DNA of 64,000 nucleotides from Cenococcum geophilum 1.58 (GCA_001692895.1 KV748191.1:2046001-2110000), one strand, 5' to 3'; shown: positions 23,901 to 34,919, counted from the first letter of the stretch. A program made the numbers and translations. Notes: generated by a model not told the origin, from the letters alone.

Positions 23901-26468
23901 GAATAAAGGAGACTATATAAAGGCAAGGGCATAAAGGCCTATCTCTCTGCTGTCTATGTTAGGTAAGGTACTAAAGTCTATAGTCGCTAAGAGAATATCG
24001 CATATAGTAGAGACCTTTAGACTACTACCTATAAATTACTTTAGGGTAAGGAAGGGGCGCTCTATTAAATAGGCGCTACTACTATTATAAGAATATATCT
24101 ATAACGCGTAGAGGTCTAAGAAGGTGCTTAGCCTTATTAGCTTTAATATAAAGGGTATATATAATAGAGTATATAAAGAGAGGCTACTATAGAGGCTTAT
24201 AGTAAGAGGTATACCGCTAGTGCTAGTGCGGTAGATTAATATATTCTACTCTAATCGTATAGTAACTATCTTAGTTAACGGCTATACCTCTAATTAGTAA
24301 TAGTTACTATAAGTAGGACTACCGTAAGGATCGCCGCTCTTACTAATACTATTCCTCTTTTTTAACGCCAATTTAGTCTAGCACCAGCTTAATATAAATA
24401 GAGGCTTAATAGCGTTTATAGATGACTATAATATATAGGTTATAGGACTATTGGCAGTAGTAAACTGCGAAGGTATTTAGGCTATTATTAATAGAGTAAT
24501 AAATTAGGAGAAACGAAGCGGCGTAACGTTTAAAGGTAAAAAGACTATACTAGTGTACTTTATAAGAAACGCGGACCGGATTAATACTACCCCGTTTATA
24601 ATTAAAGGAAAAACAGTTACACTAGGGTATACAGTTAAGATCCTAGGGGTAGTTATGGATGTGGAGCTTTAGTATAAGTAATATATCGCAAAAGCAGCCA
24701 CTAAGGGCCTTGTCGTAGCTATAGTACTAAAAAGACTTTGGATAGTATCCCCTTTAATTATAAGATAACTATTTAGGGCAACAGTAGCGCTAGCGGTGGA
24801 CTATACCTTAAATATCTAGATGCACGCCTGTAGGGGTTCCGCTATAGCCGCAATAAATAAAATACAAAAAATTGGAGCGTAGGCAATTATAGGAACTTTC
24901 TATATAGTAGCTACGGTTATTAGGGAGGCCGAAGTAAGCATATAGTTAGTATATAAGTGGTATTTGGAGAGGGCCACTAAGTTATAGGTTAACCTTAATA
25001 CGCTATATAAGACGAACCCGCTCTTAAGGCTCCGTATAAAGGTGCTTTAAAGGTTTACGTCCCTACTACAGAAGATAGCCTATATATATTAATATATACC
25101 AATAGATAAGATAGAGGTTATTTAGCCCTACGTAGTACTACTATAGGAGGACTAACTGCTTATAAGCATTAACCTAAATAAAGATAGGGCAACTAAAGCC
25201 GCTAACTCTACCTAAGGTATATAGATCGTAACAAGCTCGTCTAAAAAAAGAGGCATAGTGGGGATAGGAGGTGTTATCTATAATACCCTTAGCAATACGC
25301 TAAATAGGGAAGCTATTATATACTTAATTATACTAGGACTAAGAGTAGAATAGAACCTATATATAGCTAAACTAGCGGCAATATTAATGGCGATAAGGTG
25401 CTTACCGTTAGATCTATAGGAGAGATAGATTACTATATTTACCAATAATTAGGCAGCACTATTAGTAATTAGCTAACCTAAGCAATAATTTAGCTAAATA
25501 AGTATTACATAAATCTATAATATAGCCCGCACGTTAAGGTAAAGAAGTAACCGTTTTCTTATTATATGGGTCCCTTAAGGGGAGTTCAAACTAGGTAAGA
25601 AGGCAAAAGTAATAGTACAGCGAGCCACTATATAAGGACGCCTACCGTAAGGATAATAATACTAGGCCAAGGCTATAATAATAAACACCGCAAGAATAAA
25701 ATAGTAGGGTAGGAAAACACTACTAAAAGGAGTAGGAAGGTATTTAAGAAAAATAAACATAGCACTACTAGGTAAATATACCCGTAGGCTATATAACTCC
25801 CTTAAGTAAAAAGAGGTAAATATATTAGCCTAGTTACGGATAAAAATAATATAACTTAATAGGTATCTATACCGCATTAGAGCGGCAAAATTAGATTAAT
25901 ATAATTATAGATAGGCAAGAGAAACAGTTAAATACTTTCTTTTTAGGTGTATAAAATGGATATTATATTAAGAGCAAATGCTGTAGTAAACAGATATAAG
26001 AAGAGGCAGCTTATCCTTCTATTTTAGGGGGAAGGCGTTAACCAACTCTAGATAGTAGACACTAAACGTGGACGCGGTCCGAGCGATAGTAAAATACGTA
26101 ATAGCCACCAGATAACTTAAGGCAGAATTAAATTAATAACCCGTCCACCACAGTTAAAAACTTCCCCCCCTCCTCTACGCTTTAACCAACCTATACTACA
26201 CACCCTCGTGCTACCAGCAGATCTCGCTTTAATCGCCAAAGATAGAACACTAAATACTTGGAGGAACAGCCCCCCCAAGACTACCTGCTACTAACCACCC
26301 ACGAGATCTCGTAGAATAAGGCATAAATAATACTAGGGAATACTAAATAAGGCATATGTACGGGCTTATACGAGAATATAGCGAGACTAAAGGAAGCGTA
26401 ATTATGTAATATAGTACTAGTGCCCTTTAGGCTTAGTGCCTCCGGGCGGAATAAACTTTATCATTATC
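20959..26468 (+). mobile_element. Full-length but RIP-destroyed non-LTR retrotransposon (LINE, Tad1/I type), 5.5 kb
   Basis: Delimited by a perfect 15-bp target duplication. On the plus strand, in order: a coiled-coil gag-like region (about 21050-22000), an apurinic-type endonuclease (about 22500-23150, readable as DFNRHD and later CTIYKTEHGSNYR), a reverse transcriptase (about 23850-24650, with AKIIPLKKPNKGDYIK, RPISLLSMLGK and the FIDDYN catalytic box, the FVDD form of YADD), an RNase H domain (about 25220-25640, KKRGIVGIGGVIYN) and a C-terminal zinc-binding segment (ETVKYFLFRC, about 25920). Nearly every Gln and Trp codon has become a stop and TA dinucleotides dominate. No frame survives, so the copy is inert. 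Confidence 0.9.
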
Positions 26469-26483
26469 ATAGGTTATAGGAGA
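26469..26483. repeat. Right target-site duplication of the LINE (15 bp)
   Basis: Second copy of ATAGGTTATAGGAGA. The element's 3' end before it reads AATAAACTTTATCATTATC, without a long poly(A) tail. Confidence 0.85.
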
Positions 26484-26653
26484 TAGGGGGGTAGACAGCT
26501 TGACTTATATAATTTAGACAGCTTAGAGGATATAGAGCTCTAGATTAGCTGAAGAGAAGCCGGGGGAACAGTAGAAGATGCTGGAAAGAACATAAGTATA
26601 AAGTCACTGGCTCGGGAAATTAAAGTGGGATACCATTTTGGGCTTAGGGATAG

Positions 26654-26916
26654 TGTCGGGCGGACAAGTCACTCATAAGGACTCTGTCGATTGGCTCTAG
26701 AAGCTCTATATATACATGAGGTAGGGGCAAAAGACTGACGACGACGCTGACGACGATTTGGTAACTGTTACTCAATCGCCACAAGGTCGGTATATTGCCA
26801 CTCAGTCGGTGATAGGTAATGGATAGGTAATGGGAAATATATAGTAAGACATAAGGTGGCAACAAACAGGGTGTGAGTCATAACGTGGTACTTGACAGTG
26901 ACCTCAACGTTTGACA
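26654..26916. mobile_element. Solo LTR of an LTR retrotransposon, 263 bp
   Basis: Begins TGTCGGGCGG and ends GTTTGACA, with TGTC/GACA termini, and is flanked on both sides by the perfect 5-bp duplication GATAG (26649-26653 and 26917-26921). A TATA-like CTATATATAC about 60 bases in fits an LTR promoter. There is no second LTR or internal domain, so it is the product of LTR-LTR recombination. It retains normal-looking sequence compared with the RIP-mutated LINE next door. Confidence 0.75.
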
Positions 26917-27160
26917 GATAGCGATGCTGTAAATACAAAACTTTAACCCCATTAGCTATTGGCAAGATACCATTTAATAAATAGAAGTACAAGTATTTAA
27001 ACTTGAGAATCTAGACAATGTCTGATATTTAATAAGCTGCATCTCAACTTTTAATACATTGTTCTGATCTATTTGCTGCTAAAACAAAGTAAACTAGTCA
27101 TGTCTATTCAAATAATTTCCCTTCTAAAATATATTATACTAGACTATACTGTGTCTGTAA

Positions 27161-28424
27161 TCAGCTACGCCCTCCGCAGCCGGCTTTCGTGGGTCCTTTC
27201 CAGCTGCAATAGGATATCCAAACTTGAGCGGCACCAAGCACTGATGCAACGATCCCAAAGAACAGAGCGAAGGACAATGCGATAACCCCGGCCCAGTAAA
27301 CGAACCTTGGTGATTTCCTGCTTTCAGACCATATCTCAACCTTTGTCATTGGAGTAGGATCGTCTGCCTCTTTCCAAAGACGATATAAGCGTTCGCCCCA
27401 GTAATGATAATTCTCGAATAGACCTTTTATATCAGCCGGTAGCATTATATTTCTAGGATTCTCGTGGTACCCATGGAAAAGCTGAAAGGGACCTAACAGA
27501 CGCGGATCAAGATGCTTTTCCTGAACCTCTTTGCTCAGTAGCAGGCGAGACTTTTCATCATTCTCTGGAAAGAGCAGATTGATGGTTCGCAGGGTCTCAC
27601 TAACCAAGTCAGGTGGGAGACACCCTCTGTAAAAGCATAAGCATGGGATATATTAATCATTTGGTTAGATCTTACAAGCTTAGGCTTTGAGCCATGGGTA
27701 TTCCTATATCCTCTTCGACCAGTGCGTGAGAAGACATCTCCAGGAATCCGGAATGACGGAACACGCAAAGTGATTTCCGTTGACCCGTTATTTGTAGTGC
27801 TAGATGGTCCGGCAAGTTATTTGTCCAATTTATGCGAATGCTCGCATAGTCGTTTAGATAATATGCTTTGAGCTTCTGTACTCTAATAGTGTCACTTTTG
27901 CTACCTTCATCAAGCTCATATCGAGGGAAAATTCTTCCCATAAAGCTCTCAAGAGATTCTTTCTCCTTCCATATTGGGCGGAAAACTTGACCGGTAGTGA
28001 TAATATTATAGGCTGTTGGCGACCGACAGCTTGTCATGAACATTACTCTGACGGCGAGATCAAGTGCCGCATCGAGATTTAGCGTTGAGCTTGCATCAGA
28101 TACTTGCCATGCTAGCTTTATGTCTTTGCGCGTCTTGGCTGGATGCTGCTTGAGGAGGTGGATGAAGCGCACTAGTTCTGCGTGACTTTGGATCGGAGTT
28201 TTAACCGCGTCGCGTTTAGTAGTTCTCACTACCGTCGACGTCGTTTCGTCAATATAGTAATCGAAATAATAGGCCAGGCGTATCAATCTGTCCGAGTCTT
28301 CCAAATCAAATCCCCATATAGCATTCGCAACGGTTGACTTGATCTCGTCATCTAGAGACTCGGAGAACGGTGTCTGAAGTAGGTCGACGTCGACAGAAGG
28401 CTGAGCGACAGTATTCAGCGACAT
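27161..28424 (-). CDS. Protein of unknown function with one C-terminal membrane segment, two exons
   Basis: Exons 28424-27676 and 27626-27161 join across a 49-base intron (TT|GTAAGA, TTACAG|A) to 404 residues. No enzymatic motif is visible. The body is mixed helical. Near the C-terminus, after a segment WGERLYRLWKEADDP, come a short linker and one strong hydrophobic stretch (about 20 residues from YWAGVIALSFALFFGIVASV), ending in a short basic tail. This layout (globular domain, GERL-type helix, tail anchor followed by W-x-S-Y/W-x-x-W) recurs in uncharacterised fungal proteins. It faces the protease-membrane gene with only 203 bases between start codons, so the two are probably co-regulated and may act together. 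Function is unknown. Confidence 0.75.
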
Positions 28425-28627
28425 CTTTTCTTAGCACTCGAAAATCCAGTACAGTTCTCGTCCTGTGGAGGTGCAGATCTGCAGCTTCGTGAGCTATGTT
28501 TTTCCTGGGTAAGGCTGCGTTGCCTGAGATTTGGTGGCGTTCGTTTCAGCCGCACGATGTCCAGCAGACTCAGGATTTGACGGCTAGTTGATGCAGACCT
28601 TTCACATGTGTCGCCTACCTATTCGGG
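28425..28627. promoter_or_regulatory. Shared divergent promoter of the membrane protein and protease-like genes
   Basis: 203 bases between the ATG at 28424 (-) and the ATG at 28628 (+). Both core promoters must lie here. No specific binding site was recognised. Confidence 0.5.
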
Positions 28628-29012
28628 ATGGCTACTATGTTAATGGCTCCAAGTCGCGAAACTCTGCGGATAAGCGCTGATAGTGCCATCGATACGGAAA
28701 CAGTATCATCGGTCCAGCCGCCTAAGAAACCTCGATACGATTCCATTGACACGGGCATTCCATCCTTACCTGCGGCATGGAAGTTCCATATACCACTGGG
28801 AAAGGGAAAACAGCCAGTGAATGAGCAGGGATCATCTCAAAAGCCATCGCCAAGGGTTGTAACTGCTAAAGACGGCCAGAATTACGCCAGTTTCCAGACG
28901 CCTTCGATGAGTGTTACCGTAAAACAGCGCAAAAGAGAGCAGCTAAAAACACTAAGATTCACGTCCACACTAAAGCTCATTGCCGATGAGAATGCTACCT
29001 TTCAGGAACAGC
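28628..29012 (+). pseudogene. Severed N-terminal coding part of the protease-like gene
   Basis: 128 complete codons starting MATMLMAPSRETLR, followed by the first base of the codon split by the insertion. The region has a PPKKPRYD basic patch and low-complexity Ser/Pro sequence, then a charged helical start (KQRKREQLKTLRF). The frame runs into the hAT element and stops at 29057-29059. Discounting the element and one copy of its 8-bp duplication, the frame continues exactly in phase into the codons before the ATG at 29702 (QEQ followed by HENKLQEF). It is therefore the original 5' coding end of the downstream gene, cut off by the insertion. Confidence 0.7.
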
Positions 29013-29670
29013 CAGGCTTGTTACTCAATCAATTCAATTCAATTGAGGCCTTGAATTGATTGAATTGAAAGCTTTGTAAGCAGAAGGTTCGGTTGATTGA
29101 ATTGATTGATTCAATATTGAAACGATTGCAATTAATTGCAACTACGTAGTAGTTAGTAATTATCACGAGTCTCGGCATAGTGTTGATGCAGGGGGGCCTA
29201 CCTGGCGGCGCCCGAATCGCTTTCTACCGTCGTTTCCGTCGCTCCTGCCGTTAATATAGGTCTATCGCGAGTCTTGGCATAGTGTTGAGTTACTATCCTG
29301 TTGTGTACCCCCTGTTCATAGTGGTAATAGAATTGATATTGTTGGTGGGCAAATCTAGTTATAAAACTTTTCTTACCTGTCAAGATCCCGGCGATAATGT
29401 GATAGTGTAAACAACGAGTAATGCTCGGGTAACCCTTTTTTGGTAAGGGGGTCTAAGAACAATAAGGTTTAAAGCATTATTATATGTTATGTTCAGCATA
29501 TTTCTATATAATATTAAAAGATTCAATATTTATCAATCAATTCAATTCAACTAGAACCTCTATATTGATTGAGTTGCCAAGCCAGCGAGCTCTCAGTTGA
29601 TTGAATTGATTGAGACTTGGCATTCAATTCAATTCAATATTGAAACCTGGGTGATTGAATAACAAGCCTG
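29013..29670. mobile_element. hAT-type MITE inserted in a coding exon, 658 bp
   Basis: 19-bp terminal inverted repeats: CAGGCTTGTTACTCAATCA at the left and its reverse complement with one change at the right (29652-29670). Both sides carry the perfect 8-bp duplication GGAACAGC (29005-29012 and 29671-29678), the hallmark of hAT insertion. Subterminal regions hold many TTGATTGAATTGATTGA-like motifs in both orientations, probable transposase-binding sites. A 25-bp internal direct repeat with two mismatches lies at about 29162 and 29263. No transposase is encoded. Confidence 0.9.
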
Positions 29671-29701
29671 GGAACAGCACGAAAATAAGCTTCAGGAATT
29701 C

Positions 29702-32437
29702 ATGAAATTCTGGGATATTCATAACGCAATTTGGTTTCACGGTCTGCCGTCTCGGAATCTTTGCCTTACCATCGTCGCAATTGTCAATTCCGTTTCTCCT
29801 ATCAGACCTAGTTCCACTAGAGAAAAGCCTTATATATGCATCAAAGGACTACGAAGTGAAGCGGAGATTATAGCCTTCCATGCGATTCTCTCCCAGCGAT
29901 CTATTCGTGAGAAATATAAGCCACTCAAGCTGTGCTATGACAGGGCCTTGGTCAGAACGTCTGCCGCAGACGAGATTTACCGGGGCGATATATCATTAGC
30001 GGAATGGACACTCTGTGGACTTTTGATGCAAGTCAGTGATAGCAGGGGACGACAATGGATGTCTACAATGGGTGGTGTCATTGAAATAGATGGAAAGCTT
30101 TATGCGCTCACCACCGCTCATACGCCAGAAGATGGAGATTCCGGTAGCCAAGGCGAGAGACAAAATGGAGACTCAGAAACACCTTACTCGCTCAACTCGG
30201 TCGATACTCTTGTAGATGAAAAGTCCTTTGATGATGATGTTGAGCCAGCTTTGGTAGTCGATAACTGGGTAAAACCGGAGGACCGTCCATCCTTATCTTC
30301 GCTGATGCTTAACGTTAGCTCTAGTCCAAAAGACGAACCATCTCCTGCATATTTCTGGCCAGATATCGGACAATCTGTCATGAAAGGGTCTGATTGGTCT
30401 CTTTTTCGGATTGATGATTCAATCTTGCGTCCAAATGCCATTGTTGGTTTAGCGACCAGTGCAACAGACCAGTCGGGACAAGTGCCTCAATTGGGCTCCG
30501 AATATGGACCAAATCGAGTATATCTCACCAAGTACGACACCTCGCCAGTATATAAAGCAGTTCATATTATAGCTGGTCGAACTGGTATTTGCCAAGGAGT
30601 ATTGTTAGGTAACAAGGCATACTTGTGCCTGGCATCAGGGCCATCCACGGTGGTATGGACTGTAAAACTCGAGTCCGTCACTAGTAAGTTGGGTAATCCT
30701 TTTATACATAGCCACCTTCTTATTGTTATACAGACCTCCAGGCAGGAGACTCCGGATCTTGGGTTGTGGACGCGGCGAACAATTCTGTCCTTGGACACAT
30801 TGTCGCCTTTACTGATGGGATTGCATACCTTATGCCACTCTGCCATGTGTTCCGCGATATCAACGCCGTGATGAAGCCGAATATCTCAGCTCAACTTCCT
30901 TCTTCATTCAGCGTGCTTGCAAATCTTGCTCATCAATTCCAATTGCAAGCGGACATATCCCTCTCAAATAAATACGCTTTGGAGGCGCTGTCAATGGCCG
31001 TGCTTGAGTCTGATACCTCCAACCCCATAGCGAAACTACTCCAAAGGGCTGTAAAGACAAGTCAGGATCGCATTCCATTCATGATACTCATTCGTTGGGC
31101 AGGCTCCAACATTCGGCAAGCTCTCATCTCGCCAGAGGCATGGCTGTCTGCACAAAACGACATTCCGCGACGACAGCAAATCGAGGAAGTCCTTACACTC
31201 CTGTTAGGGCTACAGGACTTAGAAATTAGCCCTGATCCCCAGAATAACCCCACATCCGCCATTGGACCCTCGTTAATGGAGCCAACTGATCGGGTAAACA
31301 CATTTCAGGCCCCGCTACCACCGGATCCTCGAGACAGGGAAACGCAAGGTAAGAGTTAAAATTTCGTATAAGAACCATTAATAGTTAAGTTATCCAGGAT
31401 ATCCGTTTATCGCTAAGAATGAGCAACTAGACCACACTCCGGATCTCATTGACTCGTATTTTCCCCGCATAGTCTCACCAGATCACCGAAAACTACTTTA
31501 TTCATTAATTAAACAGGAATTTCTGTATATCATTATCTTCGTTGTGGGTATAGTGGTTTTTGTGGGAGTTGGCATCGCTGCTGGCTCTGCAGCTGCTGCA
31601 ACATTTGCTCGAGTGAACGGGACCGACGTTTCAAAATTGTGCCAGGCAGGCGTGATAGGAGGGCTCATCCAAACCGGAATCTTTTGCGTTCTATTTACGG
31701 TCGTCGGTTTCGCGCGCTCGCGGTTTGCGTATCAAATTATCTTCATAATAAGCTTACCCATCGCGGCTTTTGGAACTTCGATATCAATGACCTTGGCAGT
31801 GAATGGTTATCTTGTAGGCCAAAGTACGAGATTGTTTGAACTTTTTGGGCAACGTCATAGGCTTACCTAAATTTTAGCTCCGAATTATCTCATCACTGCA
31901 GCTGCTGCGGCCGGCGCGCCTTTACTTTGTGACTTAGGATCCATCATACTATTTTCAACTCATTATTATGGCAATAGGAGGCGCATTACGGAAGGACCAA
32001 TATTACTTTTCCTCGGCATCGGCTGGGATAGTCTTGCTGGTTATACCTTCGCCCGTGTCTCCCAAAATCTAGGTGAGTGCCGTCCAAGCCTTTCTTTTCA
32101 AATTTGCAGAACCTCCATACAAATCACCACACTACTGCAATGCTTAGCTAATTCTTTTCTGACCATACCTGCTTCCACAGGTCATCCTTTATGCAAACCT
32201 GGCGCAGCTGCTGCGGCTGCGGGTGTATATGGTGTAGTAGCTTTGATCGCGAAACAAACTCTATTTTTCATGGTGGTGTTTTTAAAACGACGGCGGAAGC
32301 AAAAAGAGCCGGTACAGGTGCCACCCTTGACGGGTTTCCTCCCGAAACCATATATGCCATACCCGGCACTTGGATTACCCGTGATGTCACCTATGGCGGA
32401 GTTCGCGGCGGATCCACTTGCTGAAACATCGCTCTAA
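29702..32437 (+). CDS. Trypsin-type serine protease domain fused to a polytopic membrane domain, five exons (5' end cut by a MITE)
   Basis: Exons 29702-30683, 30734-31348, 31398-31823, 31878-32072 and 32181-32437 join in frame (phase 1 at every junction) to 824 residues from the first ATG after the MITE. The ancestral protein, starting at 28628, would be 960. The protease domain keeps a full triad: LTTAHT (His), GSDWSLFRID (Asp) and AGDSGSWVVD (nucleophile Ser, 12 bases after an intron). An acidic insert separates His and Asp. After a helical linker and SYFPRIVSPDHRKLL come hydrophobic segments in exons 3 to 5 (for example YIIIFVVGIVVFVGVGIAAG, IQTGIFCVLFTVVGF, IIFIISLPIAAFG, LITAAAAAGAPLL, ALIAKQTLFFMVVFL), ending in a KRRRKQ-rich, Pro-rich cytosolic tail. 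I know no named family with this layout. Substrate and role are unknown; defence or signalling is a guess. Confidence 0.75.
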
Positions 32438-32525
32438 TCCTGCCAACACGGGAGATTTCGGCGCGAGAGATTTTGGCCTGGAGATGATGCAGACTTATAA
32501 TCCTCGTGAAATCTACAGTTTACTT

Positions 32526-32614
32526 CAGATGCAGAGAATCAACTAGCGGACATACCTATATCCGCCAGCGGATATCGCTAACCTTTTTGGTCAAAAAGTT
32601 GATTCTATGGTCTG
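32526..32614. mobile_element. 89-bp miniature derivative of the Fot1-type element at 18674
   Basis: Read on the minus strand it starts CAGACCATAGAATCAA and continues with the left terminal ~58 bases of the 2.2-kb element (including GGTTAGCGATATCCGC). It then jumps to the right terminal ~30 bases (TATGTCCGCTAGTTGATTC). So it is two transposon ends fused with everything between deleted. It sits 88 bases past the stop codon of the protease-like gene. Confidence 0.75.
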
Positions 32615-32986
32615 GCTTTTCCAGACTTTGTTGAGCGACGCGACTTATTTTGTATGTAGAGCAGTCACCTTCTTTAACCGAATTATTAAAGCTACCCACG
32701 TAAGGTCTAGGGCTGTATATAGGCTTAAAATAATCGCAAGAGCCAGATCTATCAACGATGGATTTTTAGCTCTTGTACGCATGCTCCCCCTCATCCTCTG
32801 GACAAACCCGACTCCACGACTAATGCCTCCGCCCATGTTGGAATAGACGATCAAGGGGAGTCAAAAGTAGGAGGAAAACTTCATGTTTAATAGAGTAAGA
32901 AGCTCGTATATATATACACCAATAATCAGGTGGCTGGTAATAGCCACCCTATATTAGCGTCTGACGTAGCTCCAATGATAACAGCC

Positions 32987-33440
32987 CTAAGGAAAACGGT
33001 CCCTCATCCACCACACTTCCTTCCACGCTGCGGCTCGCACTTTCTCCCACTGCCGCGCCACGACCTGCATGTCAGCGCGGATGACGGGGTGTATGGCGCC
33101 GAGCGCCGCGACGTGCGCCTTCAGCTCCAGTTCGTCCATCGACTTGAGCCGGGAGGGTGGGAGCGAGAGCTGGAGGATCGGTTGGCGGAGTTCTGGGGGG
33201 AGGGTGAGGAGGGTGGTTGGGGGGGTGGTGGTGGGTTGCTGAGTGTGTGGGCTCAGAGCGGTTGAAGGTGGGTTCGGGTTCGGGGGTTTCTGGAGCGGTG
33301 GTGGCGGCAGTGGGAAAGGTGCGTTGTTTGCGTTTGGAGAGTTTGCGGCTGCGCGGTTTGGAGGTTGGCGGATTGAGGGTTGCGGGGGGGATGGGCAACT
33401 TGGAGCCTTTGCGGGCGCGGTTTTGGGACCTGGTTTTCAT
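32987..33440 (-). pseudogene. Small unknown gene with an apparent frameshift at a C7 run
   Basis: From the ATG at 33440 the frame encodes a basic, Pro/Ser/Thr-rich N-terminus (MKTRSQNRARKGSKLP). At a seven-base homopolymer (33219-33225) the sensible frame shifts by one into LLTLPPELRQPILQLSL, an F-box-like opening motif, then SMDELELKAHVAALGAIHP and VRAAAWKEVWWM, ending at TAG 32987-32989. No intron with good signals bridges the frames. Either a sequencing error in the homopolymer or a real inactivating mutation explains it. Total length would be about 150 residues. Function is unknown. Confidence 0.5.
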
Positions 33441-34919
33441 GGTGTGGGTTGTGTTGGGAGGAGAGGAATTGCTGTGTTGGGGTGCGGTGGGTTTGGGGAT
33501 TCGAGGATCAGTTTAGGTTGTGTGGATGTGGTGGTGTGATGAACTTAAATTTGGTTGAGTCATTCGGCGCTGAGTATAAAGTGGATGAACTTGAACCTAC
33601 GAGGTACACTGATAGGCTTCAGGATCGTTAGGAAAGGCCTCACCTACGTTGTGAATTTGCGGTCGATGGTGGATGTGAAGGTGAGAAATCCTTTGGAAAT
33701 CTAAAAGGCGAGAGCACTGGAGTTACTCTAGTGAGATGATATTCGCGCGAACGAGCTCCTATCAGCAACTGTTTTGGAATGGGTTGAGGTTCATATGTAG
33801 TAGAAGAGTTATCAGGATGGCCCTTGGGTGATAATGGGTTTGAGAATGTCTAGGACAAAAGGAAACGGAGGGAAGGGGCTCATTTATACAAAGCCTTTAG
33901 CATTTAGGCAGGATCTCACTAGTGGAACTCAAAGTCCCCGACCCGAAAATTTTTTACCAGGAGAGATTGGCGTATCGTTTCATGCCTTCAGGGTGAGGAC
34001 GCCTGAAGAATAATTAGTCGTGAGCCGATCGAAGCAATACAAGTGGTGATACTCGTTAGCCACTGCTCTGTTAAAAGGCAGAAAGCAACACCGCTAAGTA
34101 AGGTTTTGCCATATAACCGCCGTGGGGTTGTTTTGCGGAACTTTTGCTGCTGGAAGAGAGGAGCGAAATAGACCGACGTAATGAAGATTGTCGATTGGCA
34201 TAGACCTGCTGGCGATGAAAGCAGCAGCATCTGAGCACCGATCGGGTACGCAAGCTGCCTCACCCAAACGTATTAGTCCATAAAAGTCATGTCTCATCCA
34301 CTCGATTAATCTACCAAGGTATCTCGCACCACGACCAGCTCCCCTCCCCACACTGTATACTTGGGATTACGATTACCCAGTCCACCAAATCCATCCCCAG
34401 ACTTCTCGTATCCTCGTTCTGCGTGCAAAATGCCCGAACACAACCTCCCTCCGTTAGTGTTAAAAACATACATTTAATAAAAAGGGCGGTGACCCGCAGC
34501 TGTGGCGGTAGAAGTAAAAGAAAAAAATGTAGTTATTTCGCCCAGCGTACCTGCACCAAGCTAGTTGTAGAATTCGGAATCCCGGCCTCTGTGACTTATA
34601 AGAAATAGGCCAAAGCGGAAAGAGGCTTCTATGCTCAAGAACGCTTGCACAAATATGGCGAGAAAGGGAAAAAGCAGATGATGATGAAGATGCTGCTGCC
34701 GCCCTGAAGTATGCCCTGATTCAGCTCGGTAGATCGAGGAGTAAACAATTTACCGCCGAAAAAATGTTGCCGCGGGATGTGTGAGTGCGGAGAAGCGCAG
34801 TCCGGTGCCCAATGTAAGATAAGAAGCTCAATGGTTCTGCATACTTGATTCCCACACCCGGTTGTACGTAAGTCTTAAAGAAGACATAAGAGATAATAGT
34901 GAATGTGTTGATTGCTGGA
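33441..34919. other. Gene-free interval of 1.5 kb
   Basis: No gene supported. Short frames on both strands overlap and lack motifs. It holds the 5' region of the small frameshifted gene and the 3' region of SSK1. Confidence 0.4.

Noticed and set aside
33217..33631. Overlapping plus-strand frames rich in Gly, Val and Trp
   Set aside because: They are the antisense of the basic, proline-rich minus-strand gene and have no motif of their own.
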